Source of the DNA: Zeugodacus cucurbitae
Lineage: Eukaryota > Arthropoda > Insecta > Diptera > Tephritidae
Assembly (NCBI RefSeq): GCF_028554725.1
Contig: NC_071668.1
Location: 58,488,732-58,552,731 of the forward strand
DNA length: 64,000 nt
Reading direction: 5' to 3'
Shown: positions 11,257 through 22,400 of the stretch, one piece after another
Numbering within the stretch: the first letter of the stretch is position 1
Layout of the letters: the number at the start of each line of letters is the position of its first letter
Translations under genes and position numbers: made by a program
Notes under the pieces: generated by a model
Databases searched by the model: none
What the model was told of the DNA's origin: nothing
Seen by the model: only the letters and a program-made list of their open reading frames with translations

Positions 11257-13738
11257 TAGCTTCTGAGTTTGATTGTCGAGGTCTTGGATCTGAACTGATA
11301 TAGAGTGTATCGAATAGGGTGGTCGAAACGGCTGGTCTCTGATATATGGAAAGGCAAATGTTAAGATGTAACCCTATCTGTAATTTTATTTATTATCTGT
11401 AACTTAGCTTAAAGAAAGTTGTTCTGAATATCATCAGAAGTCACTTTGTCACATTAAATTCTAAGACTTAGAGCTTAGTGACTTTTGCTCGATACATCTG
11501 TCATTAAAATATTTAGATTATGCTATTTTAGAGGTGTTTAAAGAAGAAATAATAGACAGCTTTGGTAGCTATAAAGTGAACTGAACTGTAACTGTAACTA
11601 ACAGTTAAATATATAATAGAAAATATAGATCCGTAACATTAAGATCTAGTTCCTATTAAAGGTACTAAGTTAAGATCATAACCCAATCTTCTAACTGTAG
11701 CTTTGATATGGAATCTGTAAATGTTTTATTAGTGAAAAATCTATGTAAATGCTAAAGACTTCATAAATTGTTGTGTGAAGAACAGGAGATGGGTTATAGA
11801 TGGGCTTGAAAAAAGACTTAGAACTAGCAGATCTATTAGAGTTTGAAAAAAATGTTTTTGAGAAAAGCTAAGAGCTTGTTCAAAAATAAAAGTGTTCGAG
11901 CCTTTTTGGCAGTTCGAGGAAGGAGTTTTCAAACATTTTAATATATAGAGGATTATAACGGGTTAAATAGAATACGTCCCATTGCTTAAAGGTTGATTTT
12001 TTAGAAAAGCTACATTTTACTGAAATAAAAATTGCTTCAGTGTATTATTATAAAATATTTAAATTTTAAATTTAAAACAATTATTTTCTTCTCTTAAGTG
12101 ATCATAAATCAATGCCTGATGATTATAAAATTTGCTGGTGGTATAATGGTTTGTTGGTGGAATAATAATGTAAGGAATATTTTTTTTGAAAATACATGAA
12201 AGAAATTATAGTATGTTTCCTTATATTATACTGAGATTTCAGATAGTTTTTGAACATATAACATTAACTATATTATTTTTAACTTAGCTTAATAGTCACA
12301 CATAATCGTTGCAATAAGAATATTTCAAATAAAATATAAAAAAATTGACAATTTTCTAAGCATATTCCTAAGTTATGGTTAACATTAAAATATTTCAAGT
12401 TAAAAGGAGCAGTATTAAAAGAAAACAATTGCTTTCAAAAACACAATTTTTGAAAATAGAAACTAACAGCTAAATGCATAATTACGTAAAAAATATTTGA
12501 AAAATATTGAAAGTGAAAACCATAGCAAATACAGACATAAAACAGCTTATACTGAATTAATAAACTTTGGAAAAAAATTTAAAAATTTTTTAAAAATATT
12601 TTTTAATAAGAATTATAAAAAATATACGCCTAAGCATAGTTGTGTGTTGGTGTTGTTGTTTGTAGTTACCTAATGTCATGTTCTTCATAGAATTGTGCAC
12701 TTGTGTACTTGTTGATGAAATTGCAATTGTTGTTATGTCTTGTGTGTTTTCTCTGCGCTATTTTATTTGCCCCACAACCCCTCTCCCCAAGTTGACTGCA
12801 CACATCCAAGCTAATTAACGTTATAATCGTCCTGCTGACTTAATGTGCAAAGAGATTAAAGTACACTCGTGTGCCAGAGTTCACATAGCTACATACATAC
12901 ACGCATGTATTTGTTGCAATCAGCGCATATGTTGCAACTGCAAACTTGCCACAAGTGTGCCACCACGTTAAAATAAACACATTTGCTGTTGATAAGCAGG
13001 GGCAGCAATGGTAGCTGGTGGTGTAGTAGTGGTAGGAGCAGAAGGGAGAGATCACGCCTCTCATTTGCCGCGTGCTAATTTTATGCTGATGGCGTAATTA
13101 ACGAAATTGTGGCAGCTAAGTTGTGAGCATTCTCACTTGAGTTGGTTTTCATTAACTGCCACGAGATCTTTATAGCTATAGGTACTATAAGGGTCCATAT
13201 ATGTATATATTTTATATAGCACACACATACATATATATACGATATATGTTTATGTATCCACTTCTTAATCAAGTGGGCTAAAATATTAAATGTTGCACGT
13301 GCGTATGTGAAAATTGGCAACGTTGCATGTGGCATTGAATGCTAAATAGTTTGGTTAATTGAGGTCACATTTTGGTGAATTGTATTAAAAGTTATTAACC
13401 TAGTCTACAAGGAGTAGGCAACTACTTTATTATCATAAAGCAGTTTATTGTAAATTAGGAAAATAGTCAAGAAGCAAAAGACGGACCACTAAATAAGTTT
13501 GTGACTAATTTTTACTGTAATATGTTACTACGAAGCTATAAGTTCCTCCAGACTGACTGAACATTTCAATTTCATTAAATCCAGATATATTATTATCAAG
13601 CCATTCCTCCAGTATTGGAAAAAATCTTCAATAGTTGGGGCGAGTTTGGATAATAATAACAAGTATTAGAGATATTATTGTCGCATGAGTTTTAGAATAT
13701 AATAATATTCGTTAGATCCCATACCAGACGACTCCTAG
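11257..13738. other. AT-rich stretch without recognisable genes
   Basis: I see no exon-like sequence with splice sites and no clear transposon. A T/G-rich segment with TTGTTGTT runs lies near 12640-12740 and TATATA/CACATACATA tracts near 13190-13255. Short minus-strand frames around 12.8-13.3 kb are cysteine/histidine-rich translations of microsatellite-like DNA and are not supported as genes. Confidence 0.45.
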
Positions 13739-14587
13739 TTTATTTGGCTGTAACTTCGCCCAGAACATTCCTGAGCTTTCCAACCAACCAACCATGATTA
13801 GGTTACTTAACTTCGGAAGCCTTGGTACTATCCGCCTTTGGTGAACTTAAAGCTCTCTATGTCTATCATCATGCCATTCCTTTGTCGGATAAAAATCTTG
13901 ATCCGTTTCGGTTACGTAGACCTTACTCTTGTGTGAATAATCCGATGTCCTATCCCAGTTTCGGGGTCACAATAACAAACAGAATATGAATATGGTTATC
14001 TGGATGGTGTTTCTAAAACTCAACGAACTAATAACAAGATCTAAATGGCTCGTTGATTTTTGTGACTACTCTTTTTACTCTATTCACAAATGAAACTAGG
14101 CAGTTCATGTGAAACACACACGTGGTTTACTCTTTATTTTCTTTTCCATTGAGAGAGTGTATTTATTTGGCTGTAACTTCGCCCAGAACATTCCTGAGCT
14201 TTCCAACCAAGCAACCATGATTAGGTTACTTAACTTCGGAAGTCTTGGTACTATCCGCCTTTGGTGAACTTAAAGCTCTCTATGTCTATCGTCATGCCAT
14301 TCCTTTGTCGGATAAAAATCTTGATCCGTTTCGGTTACGTAGAGGTCTACTCTTGTGTGAACAATCCGATGATCTATCCCAGTTTCGGGGTCACGATAAC
14401 AAACAGAATATGAATATGGTTATCTGGATGGTGTTTCTAAAACTCAAATAACTGGTTACAAGATCTAAAGGGCTCGTTGATTTTTGTGGCTACTTTTTTT
14501 AGTATCTTCACAAATAAAACTAGGCAGTTCATGTGAGACACACACGTGGTTTACTATTTATTTTCTTTTCCATTGAGAGAGTGTATT
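13739..14587. repeat. Direct tandem duplication, two ~423-bp copies
   Basis: Copy 1 (about 13739-14161) and copy 2 (about 14162-14587) are the same sequence with scattered substitutions and a few indels. Both contain TATTTGGCTGTAACTTCGCC, GAACTTAAAGCTCTCTATGT and the terminal TTTATTTTCTTTTCCATTGA. The offset is a constant 423 bp where checked (13842 to 14265). Copy 2 has a longer open frame (14245-14451) than copy 1, where indels interrupt it, but neither translation is recognisable. The high identity says this duplication is young compared with the other arrays here. I cannot name the source sequence. Confidence 0.88.
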
Positions 14588-15980
14588 TCGTCGCATTTCT
14601 GAAACATAAGGTTTTACTTCGGATCTTACAACTTGAACCCGTCAAAGCTCGGCTATTTCTCCAAAAGAGTGACATCAAACCGTAACTAAGATGCTAAACG
14701 AAAACATCCCTTAGGCATAATACTATGATGAGCTCAAAAGAAGCAAATCTTATTGAAAAACTGACATTTAAAACTAAGCAGCAGCGCATGCGCAGAGCAG
14801 ATGTTTATGTTTTTAGTTTTAGGTAATGAAAAATTGATGTATAGGCGTATGGACTCGTTTATATTTATGATGGCTACGTTTATATGTTTCCGTGAAAATG
14901 TATAATTATGTTTTAATTAAAAAAATATACCTTTGTAGGTTAAACTGAATGAGAATTCTAAATTAAATTACACTCTAGGCAAAAATTACCTCACAGCTAC
15001 GAAATTAAAATACCTAAATAATTTAATTGCTAAAATAAATTGTAGTAGAGGTTAGAAAAAATGTTGGTAGAGTAAAATGAAACGTTTAAAAAAAATAATA
15101 ATTGAAAAAAGTTGTTAAATTATCCTGAGGTCATTAAATACACAAATTCGGGCGCACCCACACACATCGATACATACAGACAAGAAGAACACCTGAAGTA
15201 CATACAATACATTAAACAGTTATGTAACTAACACGAAAGTGGGTGGAGTTGTTGTAAGAAGAGAGTGAGCGACACAGAGAAAGAGAGAGATATGAATTTG
15301 AGGTTTGAGAGTGTGACAGAGTGAACGAGGTTGCGTAAACTTTATAGAATTTAGATGAATAGAAGGAGACGCAGTTGAAGAAGGTGAAGAGTGATGGCTT
15401 GTAAAAATTGTTTCCTTAGTATGGACTTATTCTGCGTAAATTTTATTTTATTGTGAGCTATATATTTTAGACTGGTGGATGAAAATCTTACAAAATCGGG
15501 TTTAAAAAGCTTGATGTAAAGAAAATTTTATTGAAAAATGAGATGAACTAGTTTATCTAATACAAAATACCAAACTAATCAAAAATGAAGAACCGATAAA
15601 GTTCAGGAAATAGGGTTTTATATAGATATTATAAAAATGTATAGATAATTATGGAAGGATTACTGCATTTGTCTGCGAGGTTAGAGTATATTTATGAACG
15701 TGTATAAGGGCTGGTAAACATAAAGCTGTATCAACCTAACTCTTGTCGAGATTAAGAAAATGCCATATTCTTGGGTCTCTAAAGATCCTGTTCCTTCCGC
15801 ACCACTAGAGATAACGTTCGAAACAATGTATTGTACAATATTTTGACTTTACTTTACTTTACTCTGGAGGAGACTTATAGGAGTATTCTGATTTCTACTA
15901 ATAGACAGGCTTCTCTTAGATTCACTAGTATATTCAAAGTAAAGGTAAGATCTTAAATGGAATTATTTTCAACTCAGTAT
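14588..15980. other. Non-coding stretch with GAGA tract
   Basis: No gene recognised. A GA-rich run (GAGAAAGAGAGAGATATG and neighbours) lies at about 15260-15330. The remainder is AT-rich with no convincing frame. Confidence 0.45.
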
Positions 15981-15984
15981 GGTT

Positions 15985-16510
15985 AGTTGAGCGACTAATA
16001 TGCGAATAATATGGTGAGGCAGCAATCCACACGTACTCCATGAGCCACCATTGCTTCCCGAAAGAATTACGGTTTGGTGCGGTTTATGGGCCGGCAGTGT
16101 CATTGGACCACATTTATTCCGTGAGGATCCAAACCGGCACGTTACTGTGAATGGGAATCGCTACCGCTCAATGATAACCGAATATTTTTGTCCCGAATTG
16201 GATGATATGGACTTAGACAATATGTGGTTCGGACAGCGCCACAGGCACACAGCGAATGTCACAATCGATTTATTGCAAGCCAAGTTTGGTGAACGTGTTA
16301 TCTCACGAAATGGCTCAGTCAATTGCCAACTCCCTGTGAGGCTACGTCAAGTCTACGGCCTATGCCAACAAGCCTGCGGTGATTAATGAACTTCGTAAGA
16401 ATATCGAACGTGAAATTGCTGCAGTATTGGCCGATTTATGCTTGAAAACCCTCGAAAATTGGGTTCAACATCTGGACTTCTGCAAGCGTACCCAGAGGTG
16501 GGTCTTACAA
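15985..16510 (+). pseudogene. Decayed Tc1/mariner-superfamily transposase (copy 1)
   Basis: The plus strand encodes a transposase catalytic-core segment: PERITVWCGLWAGSVIGPHL, then VNGNRYRSMITEYF and DDMDLDNMWF. A second copy at 47.2-47.8 kb (minus) reads almost the same and retains MWFQQDGTTRHT where this copy has MWFGQRHRHTA. The first catalytic aspartate of the DDE/D triad is therefore replaced here. The part around the next catalytic residue is also corrupted (GSVNCQLPVRLRQV against PRSCDLTTLDYFL). After that the reading frame shifts; the C-terminal part (KPAVINELRKNIEREIAAVL, then LENWVQHLDF) continues in another phase to about 16490. There is a stop just upstream as well (TGGTGAGGC near 16011). 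No functional protein is possible. Confidence 0.82.
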
Positions 16511-16616
16511 AAATTGTGGCGCAGTTATTTTAAATTTTAGTGGTTCCTGACTCAAGTTGTTTCGATGAAACTACGCCAGAGTGATTGGTTTGAGATTAAA
16601 AGTGGTGGTGTGACTA

Positions 16617-16874
16617 AGGGTGCCTGCAGAGTGGACGCTCAAAGTCGAGCCGAGCTTAAAGCTGAGTTGATAAATTTTTGGTATCGCAGAATACATGCGA
16701 GAATTAGCGCTAAATTCCGTGAATATGGAATGTAGAGTAGTAAAGTAGTAAATTATATTCCTTATTCATCCATTTAGCGCTAATTCTCGCATGTATTTTG
16801 TGATACCAAAAATTTATCAGAGCAGCGCAGTTTAAGCTCGGCTTGGCATTGAGCGTCCACTCTGCAGGCACCCT
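16617..16874. mobile_element. Hairpin-forming foldback/MITE element
   Basis: Two ~100-bp arms (about 16617-16715 and 16772-16874) are near reverse complements around a ~56-bp loop. The outermost parts AGGGTGCCTGCAGAGTGGAC and GTCCACTCTGCAGGCACCCT are exact complements. The inner parts AATACATGCGAGAATTAGCG and CGCTAATTCTCGCATGTATT are also exact complements. No coding capacity. It lies ~100 bp downstream of the transposase remnant, but the remnant shows no matching terminal sequence, so kinship is unproven. A transcript through it would form a long hairpin. Confidence 0.85.
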
Positions 16875-18460
16875 AAGGTTATATGGGGCCTTCAATATAT
16901 ACCGTGTGGTCAAATTCGGCGACTTATAAGGTTAACCTGTTACAAAAACCACGAATTTGATGAGAGAACCAAAGATGTTCAATTGTAATGATTCTCTTTC
17001 GTGGAGGTGGAGGTTGCTTTCCGAGAGAAAAAAAGGTTAATAATGTTTTGGAACTGGGTTGGGATGTCTCTGATTCTAAGCTTAACAAATGAAATTTTGA
17101 ACGAAAAAACAATGACCTGATGAAGATGTAGAGACTTCTCCGAAATTATCGAGACACGTCTCTTTGACTATTCAAAATTTATATATGTATATGTGTGTGT
17201 TTGTGTTGTAGTGTTATTTCATTCATGCTCTCTATGGATCTTATGTAAAGAACTCGACTAGTGCTTACAGCTGAACGGCGGTGTTCGGCAATTTCACATA
17301 AAATAGGTTATAGTGGTGCTCAGTTTGCACATACCAAGCGACTGAGTGTGTGTGTGTATGAGTTTAGGGTGCTTGTGTAGGTTCAAATATGTTTTTTTTT
17401 TGTTCTCCATTTTACTAACAGCGTTTGTATAACACAAATTTCAAATACAAAATTCTTCAACTCGCACAAAAAGTGTCGTGACATACATACGAGTATTTGT
17501 AAGTGTGTGGGTGTAGGTGTGTGTGTGGGAGTGTTGTGTGAAATAAATTAAATACACACACATAAAAAACAACAAACCTAGATTTATTATAAATGTTTGC
17601 TAGTATAAAAGAAACGAGCACATACAAAATTCATATGTGCCTTTTTTATCATCAAACTACAGCAAATTGAATTTCGTACTATTTTTTAAATAACTGTTTT
17701 ATAATTACTGTTATTTTTTCCATGAACTAACCGACTTGCTATTACAAAAAATGCTTTGCATTCGTAATTAAAAATATTTTTTTTTATTTTTGGTTTTTAC
17801 TAACAAATTTGTTTTGAACAAATGCATTTGACGCATGGAACTAAACATACATTTAAAACTGACAGCAAAAAACAAAATCACTTGTGAGTATAGAGAGAAA
17901 TCAAAACGCGCTTATGCAGCATTAAAAGTACACAAGCGGTGGAAAATAAAATATATAGTATGTTGAGTTAATAGATGCAGCGGATAGTGTGTGACTTTTA
18001 CGTATGGGCGCCTAATTACCTAAGAGAATGGGAGAGATTTGAATGCTTATGTAATGTAAATACTTAGTTTTTTATGCAATAAATGATGAAATTGTTAGCC
18101 TTATTTGTTTATTTCAAATACGCAATAGTTTTAGAGATACAATTTTTATGTAGATAACGAGTTTTCATAAGAGACATTAAGTTTATAGCATACTTTTGGG
18201 CGTGTAGCGCGGAAATTACTGTATAAATTATTTACTTCGATTAAAAGTAGCATACATTTCGGCGTTTATTGCTTTAAACTGGTTATTTTAATGTTTGTAT
18301 AGATGAAAAATAAAATTTATGAACTGTCTTGCAGAAAATAATGCGAAAAATTTTCAACGGAACTCATTTTCTATAGCATACTATTAGGCGATTCACATGA
18401 TTTTTTAAACGTAGTTATACTTGAAAAATTGTTTTTGATTTAATTAAAGATAGCTAATAC
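16875..18460. other. AT-rich stretch with TG microsatellites
   Basis: No gene recognised. TG/GTGTGT runs occur near 17190-17200, 17346-17360 and 17500-17530, and T-homopolymers near 17392 and 17780. Confidence 0.45.
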
Positions 18461-18461
18461 A

Positions 18462-18835
18462 GTAGGCCGCCGTAATGATAGGAGTCCTTACTGGACACTG
18501 CCCGATTGGGCTACATGCGGTGAGAATAAATATTCTGACGAATACAAATTGCCAATGTTTCATGGAAGAAGGGGAGATTGAGATATTGGGACTTTCTTTT
18601 CATTGCTCAGCTTTCGCTAGACTGCGACTGAAACATTTTGATCGGACAAACTTCGGAGAACCAGTCAGTTGAACTGTCCCGATTACAAATTGGTTAGCCG
18701 TACATACTCGTGAAAGGCACAAAGCGCTTTGTCGCCACTTGTGGCATAACAAGGGACTGGTTTTAGCTGTCCAAGTAGGATCTCATGTGGCACAGGGAAC
18801 AGCCCTTTTAACTAACATAACCTAATACAATAATG
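18462..18835 (+). pseudogene. 5'-truncated LINE fragment, second copy of the RNase H-bearing family
   Basis: The translation begins AVMIGVLTGHCPIGLHAVRI and runs through NCQCFMEEGEIE, then AFARLRLKHFDRTNFGEPVS, to a stop at about 18670. The HCPIGLHAVR and cysteine-containing stretch aligns with the degraded C-terminus of the 10.65-11.26 kb fragment. Downstream is a short 3' untranslated part containing CTGTCCAAGTAGGATCTCAT and the terminus AACTAACATAACCTAAT, parallel to the first copy. This copy is less damaged in its coding part but much shorter. It inserted as, or decayed to, a 5'-truncated fragment; no activity is possible. Confidence 0.75.
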
Positions 18836-18943
18836 TGTTACTGAAACCTAATTCTATTCAACAATTTTTACAAAAAATGTACTATTAAAAAAATATTGTC
18901 TACATTTAGGCGAATATCTAATATGTGGTAAACGAAGCGACTA

Positions 18944-19203
18944 TCTCTCACTTCACGGGGTTTTTCCAAGATTTGGCGCATGGTGAATATCTGGTCAGAT
19001 GTAGATTTTCCAGGTCTAAAGGCACACTGATAAGGTCCAATCATTTGTTAACGGTGGGCTTTAGTCTTTTACACAGTACGCTCGATATAACCTTATAAGC
19101 GATGTAGAGGAGACTTATCCCGCGGCAATTGGCGCAGATTGTGGGGTCTCCCTTTTTGTGAATTGGGCAGAGTGCATTGAGATTCCAATCTGATGCATGC
19201 ACC
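18944..19203 (-). pseudogene. RTE-type reverse transcriptase fragment, antisense
   Basis: On the minus strand the DNA reads DWNLNALCPIHKKGDPTICA, then RGISLLYIAYKVISSVLCKR and LKPTVNK. This matches the reverse transcriptase finger region of the near-complete RTE element at 60.7-60.9 kb (DWNLSVLCPIHKKGNPTNCA and RGISLLNIAYKVLSSVLCER). A one-base loss after VNK shifts the frame, but nucleotide similarity continues through the region equivalent to PYQCGFRPGKST and TMRQILEKTRE. Only about 260 bp remain, and both element ends are absent, so it is an internal relic rather than a standard 5'-truncated insertion. Confidence 0.85.
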
Positions 19204-20511
19204 TCTCACGGGTGTCTAATATTACAAACATTTAATTGAGTCCCATTCCAGATAAGAGCTTGTCAACTTTAAATAAAAAAAGGAATTTGAGGAAAAACAG
19301 GGACTAGCGGGACTTTTTGGACTATAAGTACCAGTCGAGTCTTAAATAACACTTGTGACTCATCTTTGCTATCCCATAAGAAGAATGTAGTTTTGTCTAC
19401 AAGATATATTGTAGGAAACACCGTTTTTTCAAAGGAGAGTAAGAAAAGAAATATGGACCGTGAAGACAGAAAAAAATCGATTTGAAATAGTAAAAAAAAA
19501 TAGGTGTATCCAAGTGCTTAAGTTTGGAAAATTCTGCGAAGTGAATCGACAATTGATCTGGTTGGAATGGTTATATATATGTCTGGAATACTGCGGATTA
19601 GTTAGAAAGGGTGTTTTTCGAAGAAAACAGTCTTTCTAGGTATACAGTACGAAGAAATTATTTGAAAAAAAGGAGTTGATAATACATATCTTGAAAAGGA
19701 GTATTAATCAAGATATTAAAGGGTTCTTCTCTTCGATGGATTCCTAATCTGAGCTCTTCGAAAAATACGTCCAAATTATTTAAAGAAAAGGAATTGATAA
19801 TATTTTGGCTTGAATTGGCTTGAATTTCTAACGATTGAGCTCTTCGAAATTGTTCGTCTATTTTATCTCGTTTTTTTTCCTTTTAAGAAATTTAATATTT
19901 ACTGTTACTTTATATAATGATAGACTTTGTAAGTTACTTTATAAAATTTGGGGTTTTGGCGCCTAAAACTATGCATTTTTAATATTTTTATTCATCAAAG
20001 AAAATGTATTTTAAGTTCAAAATATGGTTGAAAAAACTTTACTGAAAGTCGAAGAAGAAAGTTCCTAACGACAAAGGAAGCTATTATATTTATATCAATT
20101 GGCGTATACAAAGATGATGACTTTTTAAAACCTTTTCCAGTGAAATATATTAATTGTTGCCTACCTTTTGGTGCTGTGTACAAAAAAAGTAATAAATAAA
20201 AAGGGGATATTTAAAATTTGGTTTTAAATATAACCCGATAACATTAAATGCAGCAATTTTTTTTTTCATATTTATTGCAATCTTTTTCCAACGAACCCCA
20301 AAAGTATGCTAACTTATTTTAATTATACGCCGTACTAACTAAAAATATGCCTACTAAATACTGTAGCAGCTTCAAATACATTACTGAACATTTTAATCGT
20401 TTGTTTTTTTTTTCACTAAATACGCACATAAATTTCATAATAAACAGTATAAGAAATTTATATAGAATAATGTTGTAAATTTGAAATTGGAACAAAACAA
20501 TTGCCACTTAC
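19204..20511. other. AT-rich DNA adjoining the host exon, probably intron
   Basis: On the minus strand this lies downstream of the donor site at 20506-20511 and would be the following intron. No second exon is recognised in it. It holds poly-T/A runs (20255-20267, 20405-20413) and short purine-rich repeats only. Confidence 0.45.
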
Positions 20512-20693
20512 CGAATCCAGTGTCGTGTCAATGTTGCCATTGGGTCGATCGGCCAATGTCGTCTCCTTCAAATTGATCTTGACATGATTGGCTGCCGATG
20601 TGGTGGCGCCGCCGCGTTGCGGTTTCGTTGCATCGAGCAGTACCTTGAGCGAGGCGATCGCATGCAGTTGGGTCGCCTTCTCGTCCACCTTGC
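20512..20693 (-). CDS. Internal coding exon of an unidentified host gene
   Basis: This 182-nt minus-strand segment is clearly less AT-rich than its surroundings and open in one frame. It reads, from its start, KVDEKATQLHAIASLKVLLD, then ATKPQRGGATTSAANHVKIN and LKETTLADRPNGNIDTTLDS (60 codons after two bases completing a split codon). The 3' end is an excellent donor (TTCG then GTAAGTGG). The proposed 5' end is GATGATGTTCCAG before GCAAGG; its pyrimidine tract is weak. The frame stays open upstream through NAHNDNDKDDVPG to a TAA, so the exon could begin slightly earlier. The peptide is hydrophilic with no recognisable domain, membrane segment or catalytic motif, as in linker regions of large fly proteins. 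I do not recognise the gene. It implies that the flanking DNA is intronic and transcribed leftward. Confidence 0.72.
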
Positions 20694-22400
20694 CTGGAAC
20701 ATCATCTTTGTCATTGTCATTGTGTGCATTTGATTTTGTTTATAGTTTATTTTCATTTTTGTTATTGATTTTTATTTATTGATTTATTGTTGTGTGCAAT
20801 TTTTTTTTTTTTGGATTTCCAAATTTTAATTTTTGTGATAGTCAATAAATTGATTTGTGTTTATTAATTTATTATAATTTATATTTTGAATTGATAATTG
20901 AATTTGAGTTGCAAAAATAAGTTGCAAATTGGTTTTTTTGGTGAAATTTAAGCAAAAAAATTTCAAATATTTTTTTGTTTGAGGTTTTGGAATTGCAATT
21001 GCGTGATTGGCATATGAGCATTAGCATTGGCATTTAGCATTTTTTGCAGAGAATTTAGTTTTCAGATGCATTTGTTTTGTTTTTGTACGAAAATTTACGT
21101 TTATGATGCGTTTCGATACGATGCATATATATTTTTGGTATGCGTTTTTGCAATAGACGTTTGTTTGGTGGTTGTTTGTGTAAACGATTTTTTTTTGAAG
21201 TTTGCAAATTTTTTTTTTTACAAAATTTTATTATAATTTTTCAAATTTTGATTTCGTTACGTTTTCATTCGTTTTGTTGGAACGATTCATTACGATTTCG
21301 TACGTTTTATTTTGTGTAAACGCAAAAATCCAAGTTGAAATTAATTTAAAAAAGAAGAAAAAAAGAAAAAAATTTATCGATTAAAAATCGAAAAACGAAT
21401 TGAATGCAATTTAATTGATTATTTTTAAATTTTTTACAATATTATTGTTGTTTTTGTTTTGTTTTTTTACAATAAAATTTTCAACAATTTATCATACAAT
21501 TAATATAAATATAATGTACAATAGTTTTGACTATTTCAAACAATTACTCAATCGATTAATCATTGAATTAATTAACGGGCAATAAAAATTTGAAACATAA
21601 AAAGTTGCATTGATAGACTTTCATTGTTTCAAACGTTAAATTCATTCAATAATTTTGTGTTTGTTTACTAATCAGTTGGAGAGAGAGAGATAGCGTTAGA
21701 GAGACAGATATATAACTATATAAAGGTTATGAGAGAGAGATAGAGACAGTGTATGAAAGAGCGAAAGAGTAACAGTAACTAACACAGGCAACTAACGGTA
21801 GATTTATTTTACAAGTATTTATTTTTAAATTCAGTTTATGAACAATTAATGCCGCTAAACGAGCAAAACTGACTAGTTAAAGTATGCTACGGGAATGCTA
21901 GAGAGCAAGAGAGCTATATAGAGCTAGCTAGCTAAGTGGCTGAGCTAGACAGTTGATTGCAGAGCGCAGTTAGAAAATGTGGTAAAGGGAGAGAGAGAGA
22001 TAGGGCAAGCGCGTAGGCGAAATGATAGAGTAGGAGAATTGATAGAGTACTCTAAGAGCGTAATTAGAGAGCAAATGCAATCAATGCCGAGAGATTTTTA
22101 CTGTTCAATTAAATCTAGATCTAGTTAAAACATGAAATTCAAGTAAACTATATTATAAAAACAAGCAGGAAGAGAGATGTATATTTATAACAATATACAG
22201 AGAGAGAGTACAAGAGAGTCTAGCGCTTTGAGAGGCAGTACAGCGTGCGCTAAACGCAAATATAGACGCTAGTCGGCAACTAAATGTGGATAATATGTGT
22301 GTTAGAAACGGAGGGACAAAGAGAGAGAGAGAGCGAGAGAGTGAGAGAGTGAGACAGAGATAGAGCACAACTTGCCAATTGCATTATTGCCAATTATGTA
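20694..22400. other. Probable intron with homopolymers and GA-rich clusters
   Basis: Upstream of the minus-strand exon. Long T and A runs occupy 20795-21480. GA-rich purine clusters occur at about 21678-21765, 21898-21935, 21985-22005 and 22195-22360, the last containing GAGAGAGAGAGCGAGAGAG. Such plus-strand GA (minus-strand CT) clusters are the sequence recognised by GAGA factor in flies; binding here is inference. No further exon was found. Confidence 0.5.
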
